Source of the DNA: Prochlorococcus sp. AG-347-I06
Lineage (GTDB): Bacteria; Cyanobacteriota; Cyanobacteriia; PCC-6307; Cyanobiaceae
Length of the DNA stretch: 64,000 nt
Reading direction: 5' to 3'
NCBI GenBank assembly: GCA_003281605.1
Contig: QCBM01000002.1
Location: 1-64,000 of the forward strand
Position 1 is the first letter of the stretch; every line of letters starts with the position of its first letter. Positions 1 through 9,130 of this stretch are shown here, piece by piece. The notes below the pieces were generated by a model. That model saw only the letters and a list, made by a program, of their open reading frames with translations. It did not search any database and was not told the DNA's origin. Both the position numbers and the translations under genes were made by a program.

Positions 1-609
1 TATGGAGGATTCTCCTCTTCGCAAAGATCTAGGATAGCTTGCTTTAGAGGAGATAATATTCCTGAAGAAGATGCGCTAAAAAGTAATTTTCCAGCTCAAG
101 GAATAAAAATTATTGGAAATTTTTTATTTGATAATGCTACACAAGAAGACTTTAGATCCCTCTTAATTGAAAATGGGGTTAATCAAATAAAAGTTGGAGA
201 TATATGGACTATTGGCGATAGGGGGGCACAAGGGATAATTGATAATTCAGATATTAAGCATCTAGATGAAAAGATTTTTTATTTAAGAGACGTAAAAGTA
301 AAAGTTAATGTAGTAGGTATAGATGAATTACAAATACCTTCTGGAAGATCAAAAAAACTTGTCAATACAGTAGAAGCTTCAACAAGATTAGATGCTATAG
401 CTTCAGCTGGCTTTAGGGTATCACGAAACAAAATCATTGAAAGGATAGAAAATGGAATGCTCAGATTAAATGGGAGCAAAGTTAATAAGCCAACTATTAA
501 CCTAAAAATTGGCGATAAACTAGAACTTGAAAATAAAGGGTTTATCGAAATTCTTAATCTAGAAATAACCAAAAGAGAACGATGGAAAGTTAAATTACTT
601 AGAAAATGA
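1..609 (+). CDS. S4-domain RNA-binding protein, YlmH-like / photosystem II S4 family (5' end missing)
   Basis: An open frame runs from the window edge to TGA at 607-609, so the N-terminus is missing. The visible 202 residues contain a central YlmH-like region with the motif RGDNIPEEDA. A C-terminal S4 RNA-binding fold starts near VEASTRLDAIASAGFRVSR and continues through MLRLNGSKVNKP. This is the layout of the cyanobacterial 'photosystem II S4 domain protein' family, which is related to the ribosome-associated YlmH/RqcP2 proteins. The family assignment is fairly secure. A role in photosystem assembly or ribosome quality control is family knowledge and is not shown here. The next gene is tRNA-Val, 49 bases downstream. 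Confidence 0.8.
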   Translation, partial: YGGFSSSQRSRIACFRGDNIPEEDALKSNFPAQGIKIIGNFLFDNATQEDFRSLLIENGVNQIKVGDIWTIGDRGAQGIIDNSDIKHLDEKIFYLRDVKVKVNVVGIDELQIPSGRSKKLVNTVEASTRLDAIASAGFRVSRNKIIERIENGMLRLNGSKVNKPTINLKIGDKLELENKGFIEILNLEITKRERWKVKLLRK

Positions 610-658
610 AACGAAACCTGCTATTTTCTTATAGGGGGGATTGAAAATTCCTCAATTG

Positions 659-730
659 GGGCGATTAGCTCAGTGGTAGAGCACTACCTCGACACGGTAG
701 TGGCCACTGGTTCGAATCCAGTATCGCCCA
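659..730 (+). tRNA. tRNA-Val (anticodon GAC)
   Basis: A complete cloverleaf can be drawn. The acceptor strands are GGGCGAT (659-665) and ATCGCCC (723-729). The D stem is GCTC/GAGC, the anticodon stem CTACC/GGTAG with loop TCGACAC, and the T arm ACTGG-TTCGAAT-CCAGT. The discriminator base is A730 and no CCA is encoded. Anticodon GAC reads valine GUC and GUU codons. Confidence 0.97.
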
Positions 731-798
731 TTAAAACTTTTGATGACCTAGCTTACATCCACAGAAAATAATTTCATTTTTTAGATTATTAAAAAAAG

Positions 799-1416
799 AT
801 GAAACTTAATCAAATAATTAATCTTCATAAGGGGCTCACAGCATTTGTAGTAATAGGCCTTATGATTTTTTTTGATAATTTTACAATTGCACCCTACGTT
901 TATTTAGCTCTGCATGGTACTTATGGATTACTTTGGCTTCTAAAAGAAAAGATTTTTCCTGATCCATATTTTAAAGAAAAAATCAATTTTTTAACTTCAG
1001 TTACCGGTTTTATTTTCCTTGGAAGTTATTGGGTAGCTCCATACATTCTTATCTCATCTCAGAAATCTGTTCCAAATATCGTAATAGCTGCATCTGTATC
1101 AATAAACATAATTGGTGTGTTTTTGCACTTTGCAAGTGATGCCCAAAAATATTTTTCTCTTAAATTAAAAAAAGAACTAATTAAAGAAGGATTCTTCAAA
1201 AATATAAGAAATACAAATTATCTAGGAGAAATACTAATTTATCTATCATTCGCCATGCTTTCAATGAGTTTCATTCCATTAGTAATTCTTGCAATATTTT
1301 TCTCTATAGTTTTTCTACCAAGAATGATAAAGAAAGATAAATCGCTCTCAAAATATGATTCATTCGAAGAATACAAAAAGAAAAGTGGTCTTATTTTTCC
1401 TAAATTAAATGCCTGA
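799..1416 (+). CDS. Isoprenylcysteine-methyltransferase/DUF1295-like membrane protein
   Basis: The 205-residue protein has about five hydrophobic segments, near residues 12-30, 62-85, 93-112, 142-158 and 160-176. Its C-terminal half carries a motif typical of phospholipid or isoprenylcysteine methyltransferases and steroid 5-alpha-reductase-like DUF1295 proteins: EGFFKNIRNTNYLGE around 130-144. A YKKKSGLIFPKL tail follows. Substrate and reaction are unknown. Its stop codon overlaps the next ORF by 8 bases, so the two are probably co-translated. It may act on membrane lipids or polyprenylated quinones, which is inference only. Confidence 0.65.
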   Translation: MKLNQIINLHKGLTAFVVIGLMIFFDNFTIAPYVYLALHGTYGLLWLLKEKIFPDPYFKEKINFLTSVTGFIFLGSYWVAPYILISSQKSVPNIVIAASVSINIIGVFLHFASDAQKYFSLKLKKELIKEGFFKNIRNTNYLGEILIYLSFAMLSMSFIPLVILAIFFSIVFLPRMIKKDKSLSKYDSFEEYKKKSGLIFPKLNA

Positions 1417-1960
1417 TAACAACTTACCAAGTTGGAGGCAAGATTTAAAATCTTCAAGAAAAAAAGAGGGCAAATCACCCTCTAATAGATGGATACAGCT
1501 TGCAACAGTCAGCGAAGAAAATGAGCCAAGATTAAGAACAGTTGTTTTCAGAGGATGGCATAAAGATAGTTCAATGATTATTTTTACAGATAGAAGAAGT
1601 GAAAAAATTGGGCATTTAAAATCCAACCCTAATGCTGAAATATTATGGTTCTTTGTGAAAACCAAATCACAATATAGATTCAAAGGAAAAATACATGAAT
1701 TAAGTGATAACAAAAATTATTGGGATTTATTATCAGAAAAATCAAAAACTTCTTGGTTTTGGGGATCTCCTGGAGAAAAAATAAACCCAAAGGTCCAATC
1801 TGCTTATGAAATATTATCCAATCTTCCCAAATCAGAAAATTTTGTAGTTCTAAATTTTGAAATCGATTCAGTAGATCTTCTTAAATTAGAACAGCCTGTT
1901 CATAAAAGATATCTTTGGGAAAAGAGTAAGAAATGGGAAAAATTTGAAATTAATCCTTAA
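1409..1960 (+). CDS. Pyridoxamine-phosphate-oxidase-like FMN-binding protein (Alr4036 family)
   Basis: This 183-residue split-beta-barrel flavoprotein belongs to the Alr4036-type PNPOx-like family found across cyanobacteria. Visible family segments are WIQLATVSEENEPRLRTVVF near residue 28, MIIFTDRRSEKI near 56, and the central SQYRFKGKIHEL. The C-terminus HKRYLWEKSKKWEKFEINP matches the usual end. It lacks the complete C-terminal dimer and PLP-site motif of PdxH, so a true pyridoxamine oxidase activity is doubtful. The start overlaps the preceding membrane-protein gene by 8 bases. Confidence 0.75.
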   Translation: MPDNNLPSWRQDLKSSRKKEGKSPSNRWIQLATVSEENEPRLRTVVFRGWHKDSSMIIFTDRRSEKIGHLKSNPNAEILWFFVKTKSQYRFKGKIHELSDNKNYWDLLSEKSKTSWFWGSPGEKINPKVQSAYEILSNLPKSENFVVLNFEIDSVDLLKLEQPVHKRYLWEKSKKWEKFEINP

Positions 1961-2034
1961 ATATTTCTAAATTGTATATTTAGGTTGAAAAACATATAGT
2001 GATCAGTCAGTTTAAAAAAAGAAGTATTATTCAT

Positions 2035-2208
2035 ATGAATTTCTCAGAAATTCCAGAAAACCCTTTTATTTTTTTATCTTGGGTTACTGCTATAGGGCTA
2101 TTTATAAGTCTTTCTGAAGCAACAATTAAAATAAAGCTTGAGAAAAGAAACAGTTATAGAAAAAGGTTAGAGCTAATCAATAACCTTTATCCTAAAAAGT
2201 TAGCTTGA
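2035..2208 (+). CDS. Small single-pass membrane protein, unknown function
   Basis: From ATG at 2035 it encodes 57 residues. A hydrophobic segment around FIFLSWVTAIGLFISLS is followed by a basic tail ending LINNLYPKKLA. A GTG at 1999 would add 12 residues, but the ATG start gives the cleaner protein. Tails of the type KKLxxLYPxK recur in several micro-proteins of this window (for example 12749 and 52719). The gene converges on and overlaps the DoxX gene by 9 bases. Confidence 0.55.
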   Translation: MNFSEIPENPFIFLSWVTAIGLFISLSEATIKIKLEKRNSYRKRLELINNLYPKKLA

Positions 2209-2751
2209 AGTATCTGAGAGTATGTTCGCTTGCAGAAATTGAAATAAGCCACCTTTACTTATTTCTTCTTTAACTTCGACTTCCTTAGAATTTTTTGATT
2301 TTTTTGAAGGAATGATTTCCTCTTCTTCTTCTGATTTCAAAATTCTGATAATGACTTCATCTAAGGAGAAATTACCAGGCCCTGTTAACGCAATTGAAGT
2401 TGCTGAAGCGAAATACAAAAGTAAAAGCTCTAATAAGAAAATATTAAAACCAGAAGTAACAAGTGCATGATATATAGCTACAGAAATTGTCCCCACAATT
2501 GCCAAAGCCCCGAATCTTGTAGCTAAGCCGATAATTAGAAGCCAACTACCACCTATTTCAGAGAATGCCGCTATGTATGACAAAAATATTGGGAATGGAA
2601 GATGTAAAGGTCTGACAAAAGCATCGGCGAAATTTTCTATATTTGCTAATTTCTCATAACCGTGATGAATAAGAACAGTTCCAGTTATAACTCTAAGAAT
2701 TAATAAAGCAGTATCTTTACTAAACGACTTGGTAAGAATTGTTGAAAGCAC
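2200..2751 (-). CDS. DoxX family membrane protein
   Basis: This is a four-helix membrane protein of 183 residues. The signature of the DoxX family is clear: LILRVITGTVLIHHGYEKL near the N-terminus, then FSEIGGSWLLIIGLATRFGA and a final hydrophobic pair. The acidic or lysine-rich C-terminal extension (EEEEEIIPSKKSKNSKEVE) is an addition to the core. DoxX proteins are linked to quinone or redox chemistry and oxidative-stress membrane complexes, but no specific activity can be assigned. A second, shorter DoxX-like gene lies at 28756. Confidence 0.85.
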   Translation of the reverse strand: MLSTILTKSFSKDTALLILRVITGTVLIHHGYEKLANIENFADAFVRPLHLPFPIFLSYIAAFSEIGGSWLLIIGLATRFGALAIVGTISVAIYHALVTSGFNIFLLELLLLYFASATSIALTGPGNFSLDEVIIRILKSEEEEEIIPSKKSKNSKEVEVKEEISKGGLFQFLQANILSDTSS

Positions 2752-2885
2752 TATAAAAAATTTATCCTTAAGTAAAAATAACTAGTCACAGTATCCATCG
2801 TGGATTAAAGAGCAAAAGTTGCACCTAAATAAGTATTTATACCTACTTAGAAAAGGGTCATTCCATGATTAGGAATTCAACTAAG

Positions 2886-4088
2886 TTAAAAATTACTTTT
2901 TGAAAAATTTTCTAATATTCTCTGATTTATTTTTGGAATATTTTCTTTAAATTTAAAAAACCCTCTCTTGGCAAATTTCCAAGCAAATAAATCTTCATCC
3001 CTCACAAGATTAAAAATTTTTTTATGGTGTAAATTTTTAAACTCAGTTATGAAATCATAATTTTCTCCCACCCCAGGATAAATAATGTCTATTTCGTTGG
3101 TATTTTTAAAAGTATTTTCCAGTGAATAAGGATCAATCTGTACAACATTATCAAATTGCTCTACAAATTCAGAGACCAAATCTTGTTTAAATTTCAAAAC
3201 AGATTCAGACAATTTAATTTGTCTTTGTTCATTTTTTAAAAGGATAATAAATACTTTTTTATAGCTTGGAAGTAAATTTTTAAGGGTTGCAAGGTGCAGA
3301 TCATTTTCAAACATAATCAGATTATCTGATTTAGGATCCATATCATTTTTATAAATCTCATCTTCAAATGGTATTTGATTAGATTCTTCAAGAAAAATTT
3401 GTTGATTACTTATTTTTTCTGCATTAAATCTATTATTTGAAAACTTTCTGAGATTTGATGATGAAAAAAGATATTGTTTTCCCTTTGTTTGCAATCCTCC
3501 GACCCATCTCCAGCTAAGGAGATTAGATGAAGCATCTCCATCAAAAAGATATTTAAAGAAAAACCTTGCTCCCAATTGCCATGGGAGGCCTAAGTTAAAT
3601 ATCCAAGTACTCGCAAACCACATTCTTGTATGGTTATGCAAATAGTTGTAATGCTTTAATTCATGGACCCAAGAATTAAAAAAATCTAATTCTGTATTGC
3701 CATTAATTGCACTTTCATATAGCTCATAATCAAAATCGAGATTGTTTTCTGAAATAAAATTTCTCCAAACTTTAGGTCTATTTTCCATCCACCCTTTCCA
3801 GTAAACTCTCCAAAATATTTCTTCAACAAATTTAGTTGAATTTTTGATTTTGTACTTACCTTTAATATCATGAATCAGATCATATTCCGATAATATTCTA
3901 TGAGTAATGAAAGGGGATAATTTTGAAACTGAACTTTCGTTTTTTGGCCCAAAATCAAAATTTCTTAATTTTGCATAATCATTAATTTTGTATTTCGCAA
4001 AATTTTCCCAGGTATTTTGAGCTTTTAATAAAAAAGACATTTTCTGATAACTTTTAAAAATTTTTTTTGGTATTGATAGAAATTTCAA
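2886..4088 (-). CDS. Photolyase/cryptochrome-family FAD-binding domain protein lacking the antenna domain
   Basis: The first 240 residues match the helical FAD-binding domain of DNA photolyases. Landmarks are FVEEIFWRVYWKGWMENRP, NYLHNHTRMWFASTW (the R-M-W region around the flavin), and GDASSNLLSWRWVGGLQTKGK. The usual N-terminal alpha/beta domain that binds the antenna chromophore is absent. Instead about 160 residues of unlike sequence follow, containing segments such as LATLKNLLPSYKKVFIILLKNE that could form a small Rossmann-like fold. It may be a repair enzyme, a light sensor or a flavoprotein of other function. Confidence 0.75.
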   Translation of the reverse strand: MKFLSIPKKIFKSYQKMSFLLKAQNTWENFAKYKINDYAKLRNFDFGPKNESSVSKLSPFITHRILSEYDLIHDIKGKYKIKNSTKFVEEIFWRVYWKGWMENRPKVWRNFISENNLDFDYELYESAINGNTELDFFNSWVHELKHYNYLHNHTRMWFASTWIFNLGLPWQLGARFFFKYLFDGDASSNLLSWRWVGGLQTKGKQYLFSSSNLRKFSNNRFNAEKISNQQIFLEESNQIPFEDEIYKNDMDPKSDNLIMFENDLHLATLKNLLPSYKKVFIILLKNEQRQIKLSESVLKFKQDLVSEFVEQFDNVVQIDPYSLENTFKNTNEIDIIYPGVGENYDFITEFKNLHHKKIFNLVRDEDLFAWKFAKRGFFKFKENIPKINQRILENFSKSNF

Positions 4089-4224
4089 AAATTTACTTGC
4101 AAATTAATCATTAAAATTTTCTATTTCACTTTTAAGTAAATATGTTTGATTGAAGTATTTAATTTAAACGACTGATAGGTACATTTTATACTCTTAAATC
4201 GCTCTCTGCGTAGGAGGATATTTA

Positions 4225-4278
4225 GTGGTCAATTACTTTTTAGATCTAATTTTAATTTTCAAATCTTTATTTCAATGA
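4225..4278 (+). CDS. Possible 17-residue hydrophobic leader peptide
   Basis: A GTG-started ORF of 17 codons ending in TGA follows an unusually good ribosome binding site, GTAGGAGG at 4210-4217. It encodes a short hydrophobic peptide (VNYFLDLILIFKSLFQ after the start). It lies 40 bases upstream of the ligase-like gene and could be a leader peptide or a spurious ORF. The only real support is the Shine-Dalgarno match in a genome where such matches are mostly weak. Confidence 0.25.
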   Translation: MVNYFLDLILIFKSLFQ

Positions 4279-4317
4279 TTTTTTCTAAAAGATTTTTGAG
4301 AATTTATCAAAATTATT

Positions 4318-5067
4318 ATGAATAATTTATTAGTGAGAGATATTAAGTATCTGGATGAACAATACAGAATAGGTGAAGGCATAATTTCGGATGATGCATT
4401 TAAGCAACTTGAAAAGCTCTTTATTCCTGTTGATCCAGAGCCTGAGTACTTTAATCAAAAAAATAATAAACTTTTGCCAAAATTAGCCAAAGAAAACTAT
4501 AAAGAATTTTTGGAAAGTTTATTAACAAAAACAAGATTAAGCATTCAACCAAAAATTGATGGCTGTGCTATTGCAATTAGATATATAGATGGCAATTTTA
4601 ATAAAGCTATTACAAAAAAAGGATTTGATGTCTCAAGCAAAATTAAACAAATTAAAAATGTCCCCGATTGTATTCCTATCAAACGAGATTTTCAAATTAG
4701 AGGTGAACTATACGCTACAAACCAAGTTGCCGGCATTTCCCAAAGAATTACAAGAAAATACCTCAATGATAAGAAAGGGATTGGAGAGAGTCTCCACTTT
4801 TGCTGTTTCCAAATACTTAATGGAAGACTTAATCAATATGAAACCCTTAACTATCTTAAAAAATGTGGCTTCAGCACCCCTGACAGTTACTTCACAAATC
4901 ATACAAGCGAAATCCAAATATATAAAAAAAATTGGTTAGAGAAAAAAATATTTGCGAAATATCCAACTAATGGGATAGTTATAAAAATAAATAGTAGGAA
5001 ATTACAGTTACTTAGAGAGAAAAGTTTATCTCAAAATAAAGAGTGGCAATATGCAATTGAAAAATAA
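4318..5067 (+). CDS. Stand-alone adenylation-domain homologue of NAD+-dependent DNA ligase
   Basis: The 249 residues align with the N-terminal part of LigA. There is a Ia-like start (LDEQYRIGEGIISDDAFKQLEKLF), the nucleotidyl-transfer lysine motif KIDG at about residues 80-83, and then AIRYIDGNFNKAITKKG. The RGELYA motif near 131 corresponds to RGE, and the TNGIVIKINS segment near 218 corresponds to the conserved DGVVIK. The protein stops right after the adenylation core (EWQYAIEK). It therefore lacks the OB fold, zinc finger, HhH and BRCT domains that LigA needs for nick sealing. It may be an AMP-transferring enzyme of other purpose or a partner of full LigA. The catalytic lysine is intact, which argues against simple decay. 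Confidence 0.75.
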   Translation: MNNLLVRDIKYLDEQYRIGEGIISDDAFKQLEKLFIPVDPEPEYFNQKNNKLLPKLAKENYKEFLESLLTKTRLSIQPKIDGCAIAIRYIDGNFNKAITKKGFDVSSKIKQIKNVPDCIPIKRDFQIRGELYATNQVAGISQRITRKYLNDKKGIGESLHFCCFQILNGRLNQYETLNYLKKCGFSTPDSYFTNHTSEIQIYKKNWLEKKIFAKYPTNGIVIKINSRKLQLLREKSLSQNKEWQYAIEK

Positions 5068-5175
5068 TAATAAGTAGTACCTTCAATAAGAACTCACGAT
5101 ACTGACTTCCAGTATTTACAGTAGAAAAGTAATTAAATTTCGGTTCAATTCCAAAGCAATTTGCAGGATTACTAA

Positions 5176-6105
5176 ATGACTGCCACTATTTCAAGAAATA
5201 AAATCTCTAACTGGGAAACATCTAATATTCCAAACCTTTCAGGTAAAACAGCGCTAATTACTGGTGCAAATAGTGGTCTTGGATACTACACCGCAAAGGC
5301 CTTAGCAGAAAAAAATGCTCATGTTGTTATTGCGTGTAGATCGATTGAAAAAGCTAATCAAACTATCAAAAAACTTAAAGGTCTTAATCCTGAAGGATTA
5401 TTTACACCTTTAGAATTAGATTTGTCAGATTTAAAAAATATTGTTGAAGTTCAGTCCAAATTTTTTGATAATTTTGAAAATTTGGATTTGCTAATCAATA
5501 ATGCAGGCATTATGCATCCGCCTAAAACTCTTAGTGCCCAAGGATATGAAATACAATTTGCAGTTAATCATCTAGCTCACATGCTTTTGACTCTAAAGCT
5601 ACTACCAATTATTGAAAAAAAAGAAGAATCTAGAATAGTGACGGTTACTTCCGGAGCACAATTTTTTGGTAAAGTTGGTTGGAAAAATCTGAAAGCCGAG
5701 AACTATTACAACAAATGGGAATCTTACTCCAACAGCAAATTGGCAAATGTAATGTTTGCTTTGGAACTAAATGAGAACTTAAAGCACAAAAATATACTTT
5801 CTTTAGCTGCTCACCCAGGAATTGCAAAAACAAATCTCTTTACTGCTCAAAAACCTAACCCTGGTCCATTAGAAACATTCTCATTGGAATTATTTAGTCC
5901 TATTTTTCAAACTGCTGAGATGGGTGCTTTACCTCAGCTTTTTGCAGCTACTTCACCAGACGCAAGAGGCGGTGATCATTATGGACCTAGATTTAATTTC
6001 AGAGGTCATCCGAAACTATCCCCTACCTCTCCTTTCGCCATGAATAAAAAAGAAAGAAAAAATTTATGGGAAAAAAGCCTCGAAATACTTAATAACTTCT
6101 TATAA
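5176..6105 (+). CDS. Short-chain dehydrogenase/reductase, retinol-dehydrogenase-like
   Basis: A 309-residue classical or extended SDR. It has the cofactor motif TGANSGLG at about residues 29-36 and CRS/R residues after beta-2 that favour NADP(H). NNAGIM is near residue 108, VTVTSGA near 155, and the catalytic YSNSK lies in the usual spacing. The overall pattern (LDLLINNAGIM, HLAHMLLTLKLLP) is that of RDH12-like and protochlorophyllide-reductase-like SDRs common in picocyanobacteria. The substrate is unknown. Its 3' end overlaps the convergent small gene by 6 bases. Confidence 0.85.
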   Translation: MTATISRNKISNWETSNIPNLSGKTALITGANSGLGYYTAKALAEKNAHVVIACRSIEKANQTIKKLKGLNPEGLFTPLELDLSDLKNIVEVQSKFFDNFENLDLLINNAGIMHPPKTLSAQGYEIQFAVNHLAHMLLTLKLLPIIEKKEESRIVTVTSGAQFFGKVGWKNLKAENYYNKWESYSNSKLANVMFALELNENLKHKNILSLAAHPGIAKTNLFTAQKPNPGPLETFSLELFSPIFQTAEMGALPQLFAATSPDARGGDHYGPRFNFRGHPKLSPTSPFAMNKKERKNLWEKSLEILNNFL

Positions 6106-6366
6106 ATTTTTCATTTTTACTAACTTTAGAAAATACTTCAAGATATGTAATTCACTCTCTGAGAGTTTCATAAATTCTGTTAAGGCATCATAATTTTTTT
6201 CATCAATTTTTTTTGACAATTGAATAAAACTATCATGGTTTTCATTAACAAAGCGCTCAGCAATCTGAGACGGAGTTAAACCCTGTTCAATTAATTCACC
6301 TGGAGCATTTTTCTCCCACTTTTCATAAAACCAAGAGAACCAATATTTTGCAGTATTATCTTCCAT
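6100..6366 (-). CDS. Conserved small hypothetical protein, paralogue of the 16818-17144 gene
   Basis: 88 residues, mostly helical and charged. It shares a pattern with the protein at 16818-17144: WFxW near the N-terminus, a central PSQIAERFVNEN (PQDVAEDFISRN in the paralogue), and a C-terminal LTEFMKLSESELHIL (LDQFLKLTECEMHVF). The similarity extends over some 75 residues, so this is a genuine family. No known domain is recognised. It converges on the SDR gene with a 6-base overlap. Confidence 0.7.
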   Translation of the reverse strand: MEDNTAKYWFSWFYEKWEKNAPGELIEQGLTPSQIAERFVNENHDSFIQLSKKIDEKNYDALTEFMKLSESELHILKYFLKLVKMKNL

Positions 6367-6466
6367 TAATTAACTTTTCTTGGGCGAATACTATAAATAC
6401 TGAAGAAAAATCTCATGATTGAATTACCCTTTAAACACAATTAATATAAATGCAATTATAAATTTA

Positions 6467-7897
6467 ATGATAGATAATCATTCAAATAAAAGAAATATTA
6501 ATCTTGTAATTGGATTAGGTAAATCTGGATTTTGGGCTGCCAAGTATTTGAGAAGCATCAATAAGAGAGTAATTGTTTGGGAAAGTAAAGATGGGATAGA
6601 ATTCTTAGAAAGAAAAACAGCATTAGAAGAGCTCAATATCATAGTTTCTCTAAAAAAAGAATTTGTATTTGAAGAAATTCAACCTTTTTTGGAAGAGATC
6701 GAATCTGTTGTTGTAAGTCCATCAATACCTTATGACCACATAACTATTATTGGATTAAAAAAAAAGGGAATTAAAGTAATTGGAGAAATTAATGTTGCAT
6801 GGGAAATTTTAAAAGACACAAATTGGATAGGTATTACTGGCACTAATGGCAAGACTACTGTTACTCATCTACTAAGCCATATACTCAGTGAAGCTGGATT
6901 ATATGCTCCTTTTGCTGGAAATATTGGTACTCCTTTATGTAAGTATGCTTACTCCAAAAAACATGAAAAAATTGATTGGGTTGTAGCTGAATTAAGCAGT
7001 TATCAAATAGAAATATCTCCAGAAGTAAAACCTAATATTGGAATATGGACAACCTTCACAGAAGATCATCTTGAAAGACATAAAACACTTGAAAACTATT
7101 TCAACATAAAAAAAAGCTTGTTAGAAAAATCTGATTTTAGAATTTATAATTATGACGAAAAAAACCTAAGAAATCACTATAGTTCGCTATCAAGAGGGGT
7201 TTGGATAACAACTAGTTTCGATAAATCAAATTTTATTCATTGCGATTATTGGATAGATGAACAAGCGTACATTGTTGAGAGAGGGAAGAAATTATTCAAA
7301 CTTGAAAATTTTTCTTTAAAAGGAATGCATAATCTTCAAAATCTTTTATTGGTAATTGCAGCAGCAAGAAAAGTTGGATTATCTGGCAAGAAGATTAAAG
7401 ATTCTTTATCTAATTACAAACAATTACCTCATAGGATGGAAACAATTTATAAAACTAATGATTTGGAAATTATTAATGATAGTAAAGCTACAAATTTTGA
7501 CTCATCTATTGCGGGAATAAGTTCAATTGAAGGTCAAATAATAATCATTGCTGGGGGTAGATTAAAAGGCAATGAATATAGTGAGTGGATAAAAGTTTTA
7601 AAGAAAAAAGTTAAATGTGTTTTCCTTTTTGGAGAAAGCTCAAAAGTCCTAAAAATGGCGCTTATAAATGAAGGATTTAAAAAAAATATTTTTGAATTTT
7701 CAGAACTAAAAGAGCTTTTAAATTTTGTTTTTCATTATATACAAAATAATAGGGTTGGAACATTATTATTCTCACCTTCATGCTCTAGTTTTGATCAATT
7801 TAAGAATTATAAAGAGCGTGGAGATTATTTCAAGAAACTAATAAGTGAAAAATTAAAGGGAAATAAATCCATTTTTAGTTCAAGTATCATTTCGTAA
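6467..7897 (+). CDS. murD: UDP-N-acetylmuramoylalanine--D-glutamate ligase
   Basis: A 476-residue Mur ligase that adds D-glutamate to UDP-MurNAc-L-Ala in the cytoplasm. An N-terminal Rossmann domain starts [10 protein letters not shown]. The central ATPase domain carries [12 protein letters not shown] near residue 123, and the UDP-MurNAc and Mg2+ region includes ELSSYQIE and FTEDHLERH. The C-terminal domain carries PHRMETI and NDSKATN. The ATG at 6467 is chosen because it starts just before the Rossmann fold. An upstream in-frame TTG at 6419 would add 16 residues with no family match. Length fits the family. Confidence 0.95.
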   Translation: MIDNHSNKRNINLVIGLGKSGFWAAKYLRSINKRVIVWESKDGIEFLERKTALEELNIIVSLKKEFVFEEIQPFLEEIESVVVSPSIPYDHITIIGLKKKGIKVIGEINVAWEILKDTNWIGITGTNGKTTVTHLLSHILSEAGLYAPFAGNIGTPLCKYAYSKKHEKIDWVVAELSSYQIEISPEVKPNIGIWTTFTEDHLERHKTLENYFNIKKSLLEKSDFRIYNYDEKNLRNHYSSLSRGVWITTSFDKSNFIHCDYWIDEQAYIVERGKKLFKLENFSLKGMHNLQNLLLVIAAARKVGLSGKKIKDSLSNYKQLPHRMETIYKTNDLEIINDSKATNFDSSIAGISSIEGQIIIIAGGRLKGNEYSEWIKVLKKKVKCVFLFGESSKVLKMALINEGFKKNIFEFSELKELLNFVFHYIQNNRVGTLLFSPSCSSFDQFKNYKERGDYFKKLISEKLKGNKSIFSSSIIS

Positions 7898-7983
7898 TTT
7901 TCAGGTCGGTCATCACAACCGTTTACCCTCTAGCAAATATTCACTTAATTAGTTAAATTTTGTATATAAATTAACCACTATCA

Positions 7984-8298
7984 ATGAGTGAATCTAACAA
8001 TTTACCTCAAGCAATAAGTCATAAAAAATTAAGTAACTTGATGCTTAAGGCACAAAAAGATTCTCATTTTTCTGATGAATTAGCAGAAATAGAAAGCTCT
8101 GAAAAAAGAGAATTTGAAGAGTTAATCAACAATTGGGAAGTTTCAACTAAGAAGGTTGTTAATGAGTTATCAAAAAGAAAAGAGAATTTACTAAAAGATA
8201 AATCACCAAATTCTTTAATTGCACTTGGTGCTATGGAAGTTCACCTTAATATGGCTTTGCAAGCCTTAAATGCATTTAATAAAGGAGTTGATGGGTAA
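7984..8298 (+). CDS. Conserved hypothetical alpha-helical protein
   Basis: 104 residues, rich in Lys, Glu and Ser, predicted all-helical with no membrane segment. Sequence segments such as EEINNWEVSTKKVVNEL-type heptads suggest coiled-coil character in the middle. No family is recognised. It is transcribed in the same direction as murD, 86 bases downstream, and converges on the pirin gene. Confidence 0.6.
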   Translation: MSESNNLPQAISHKKLSNLMLKAQKDSHFSDELAEIESSEKREFEELINNWEVSTKKVVNELSKRKENLLKDKSPNSLIALGAMEVHLNMALQALNAFNKGVDG

Positions 8299-8311
8299 AA
8301 TAACAAGTAAA

Positions 8312-9043
8312 TTATAAGGAAGGCATCGAAAATAAGAGAAAATCTAAGTTTTTTTCAGTATTTATAGAAACATCATCATGATAATTAACTTCAAAACCCA
8401 AACCATCTCCAGATTCGAGAAATATATTTGAATTAGAGTTTTTACTTTTTAATAAAAGATTACCTTCTATTATTTGAATCCAATTATATTTATCGATTTT
8501 TAATGGCAATTTTTTTTCTTTAATTGGCTTATATTTACAACGCCATAAAGAGATACTTTGATTTAGAAAAAGCTTATTATTTTTACCGTCTTTGTAATTA
8601 AAAATAAGATTGTCCCACAACTTTTCATTTAATGAAATTTGATCATATCGAGGTTTGATATTTTCTTTTTGAGGGTATATCCAAATCTGGAACAACTTAC
8701 AGTTCTCATTTTCTTCATTCTTCTCACTATGAGAGATTCCAGTCCCTGCAGACATAACTTGTACTTCATCTTTGTGAATTTTTCCAAGATTGTTTAAAGA
8801 GTCTCTATGAGTTATTGCTCCTTTTGTTACGACAGTAATTATTTCCATATTTGCATGAGAATGTGTATTAAATCCTGTATTAGGAGAAATAATATCTTCG
8901 TTTATAACTCTAATTTTCCCAAAATTATCCCATTTTGGATCTCTATGCTCTGCGAAAGAAAATGTATGCATCGAACTTAGCCATTCTCTAGTCGATCTAA
9001 ATCTTTCGTGCGATTTCCTTATTTTAATTATTTTCAAAGACAT
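8312..9043 (-). CDS. Pirin family bicupin protein
   Basis: 243 residues. The pirin N-terminal domain carries the metal-site pattern FNTHSHANMEIITVV (His-x-His ... Glu) near residues 60-70 and then MSAGTGISHSEKN. The second cupin is more divergent. Related proteins (YhhW) have quercetinase activity; in cyanobacteria the role is unknown. Start and length fit the family, and metal ligands H, H, E and H are all visible. Confidence 0.88.
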   Translation of the reverse strand: MSLKIIKIRKSHERFRSTREWLSSMHTFSFAEHRDPKWDNFGKIRVINEDIISPNTGFNTHSHANMEIITVVTKGAITHRDSLNNLGKIHKDEVQVMSAGTGISHSEKNEENENCKLFQIWIYPQKENIKPRYDQISLNEKLWDNLIFNYKDGKNNKLFLNQSISLWRCKYKPIKEKKLPLKIDKYNWIQIIEGNLLLKSKNSNSNIFLESGDGLGFEVNYHDDVSINTEKNLDFLLFSMPSL

Positions 9044-9130
9044 AAATACTTAGAAATAAATATGGTGTATTTGTGTAAATTAAATAATTTTGAAAATTAT
9101 AATTTATGAATAAGTGAAATTACTTTTTAT

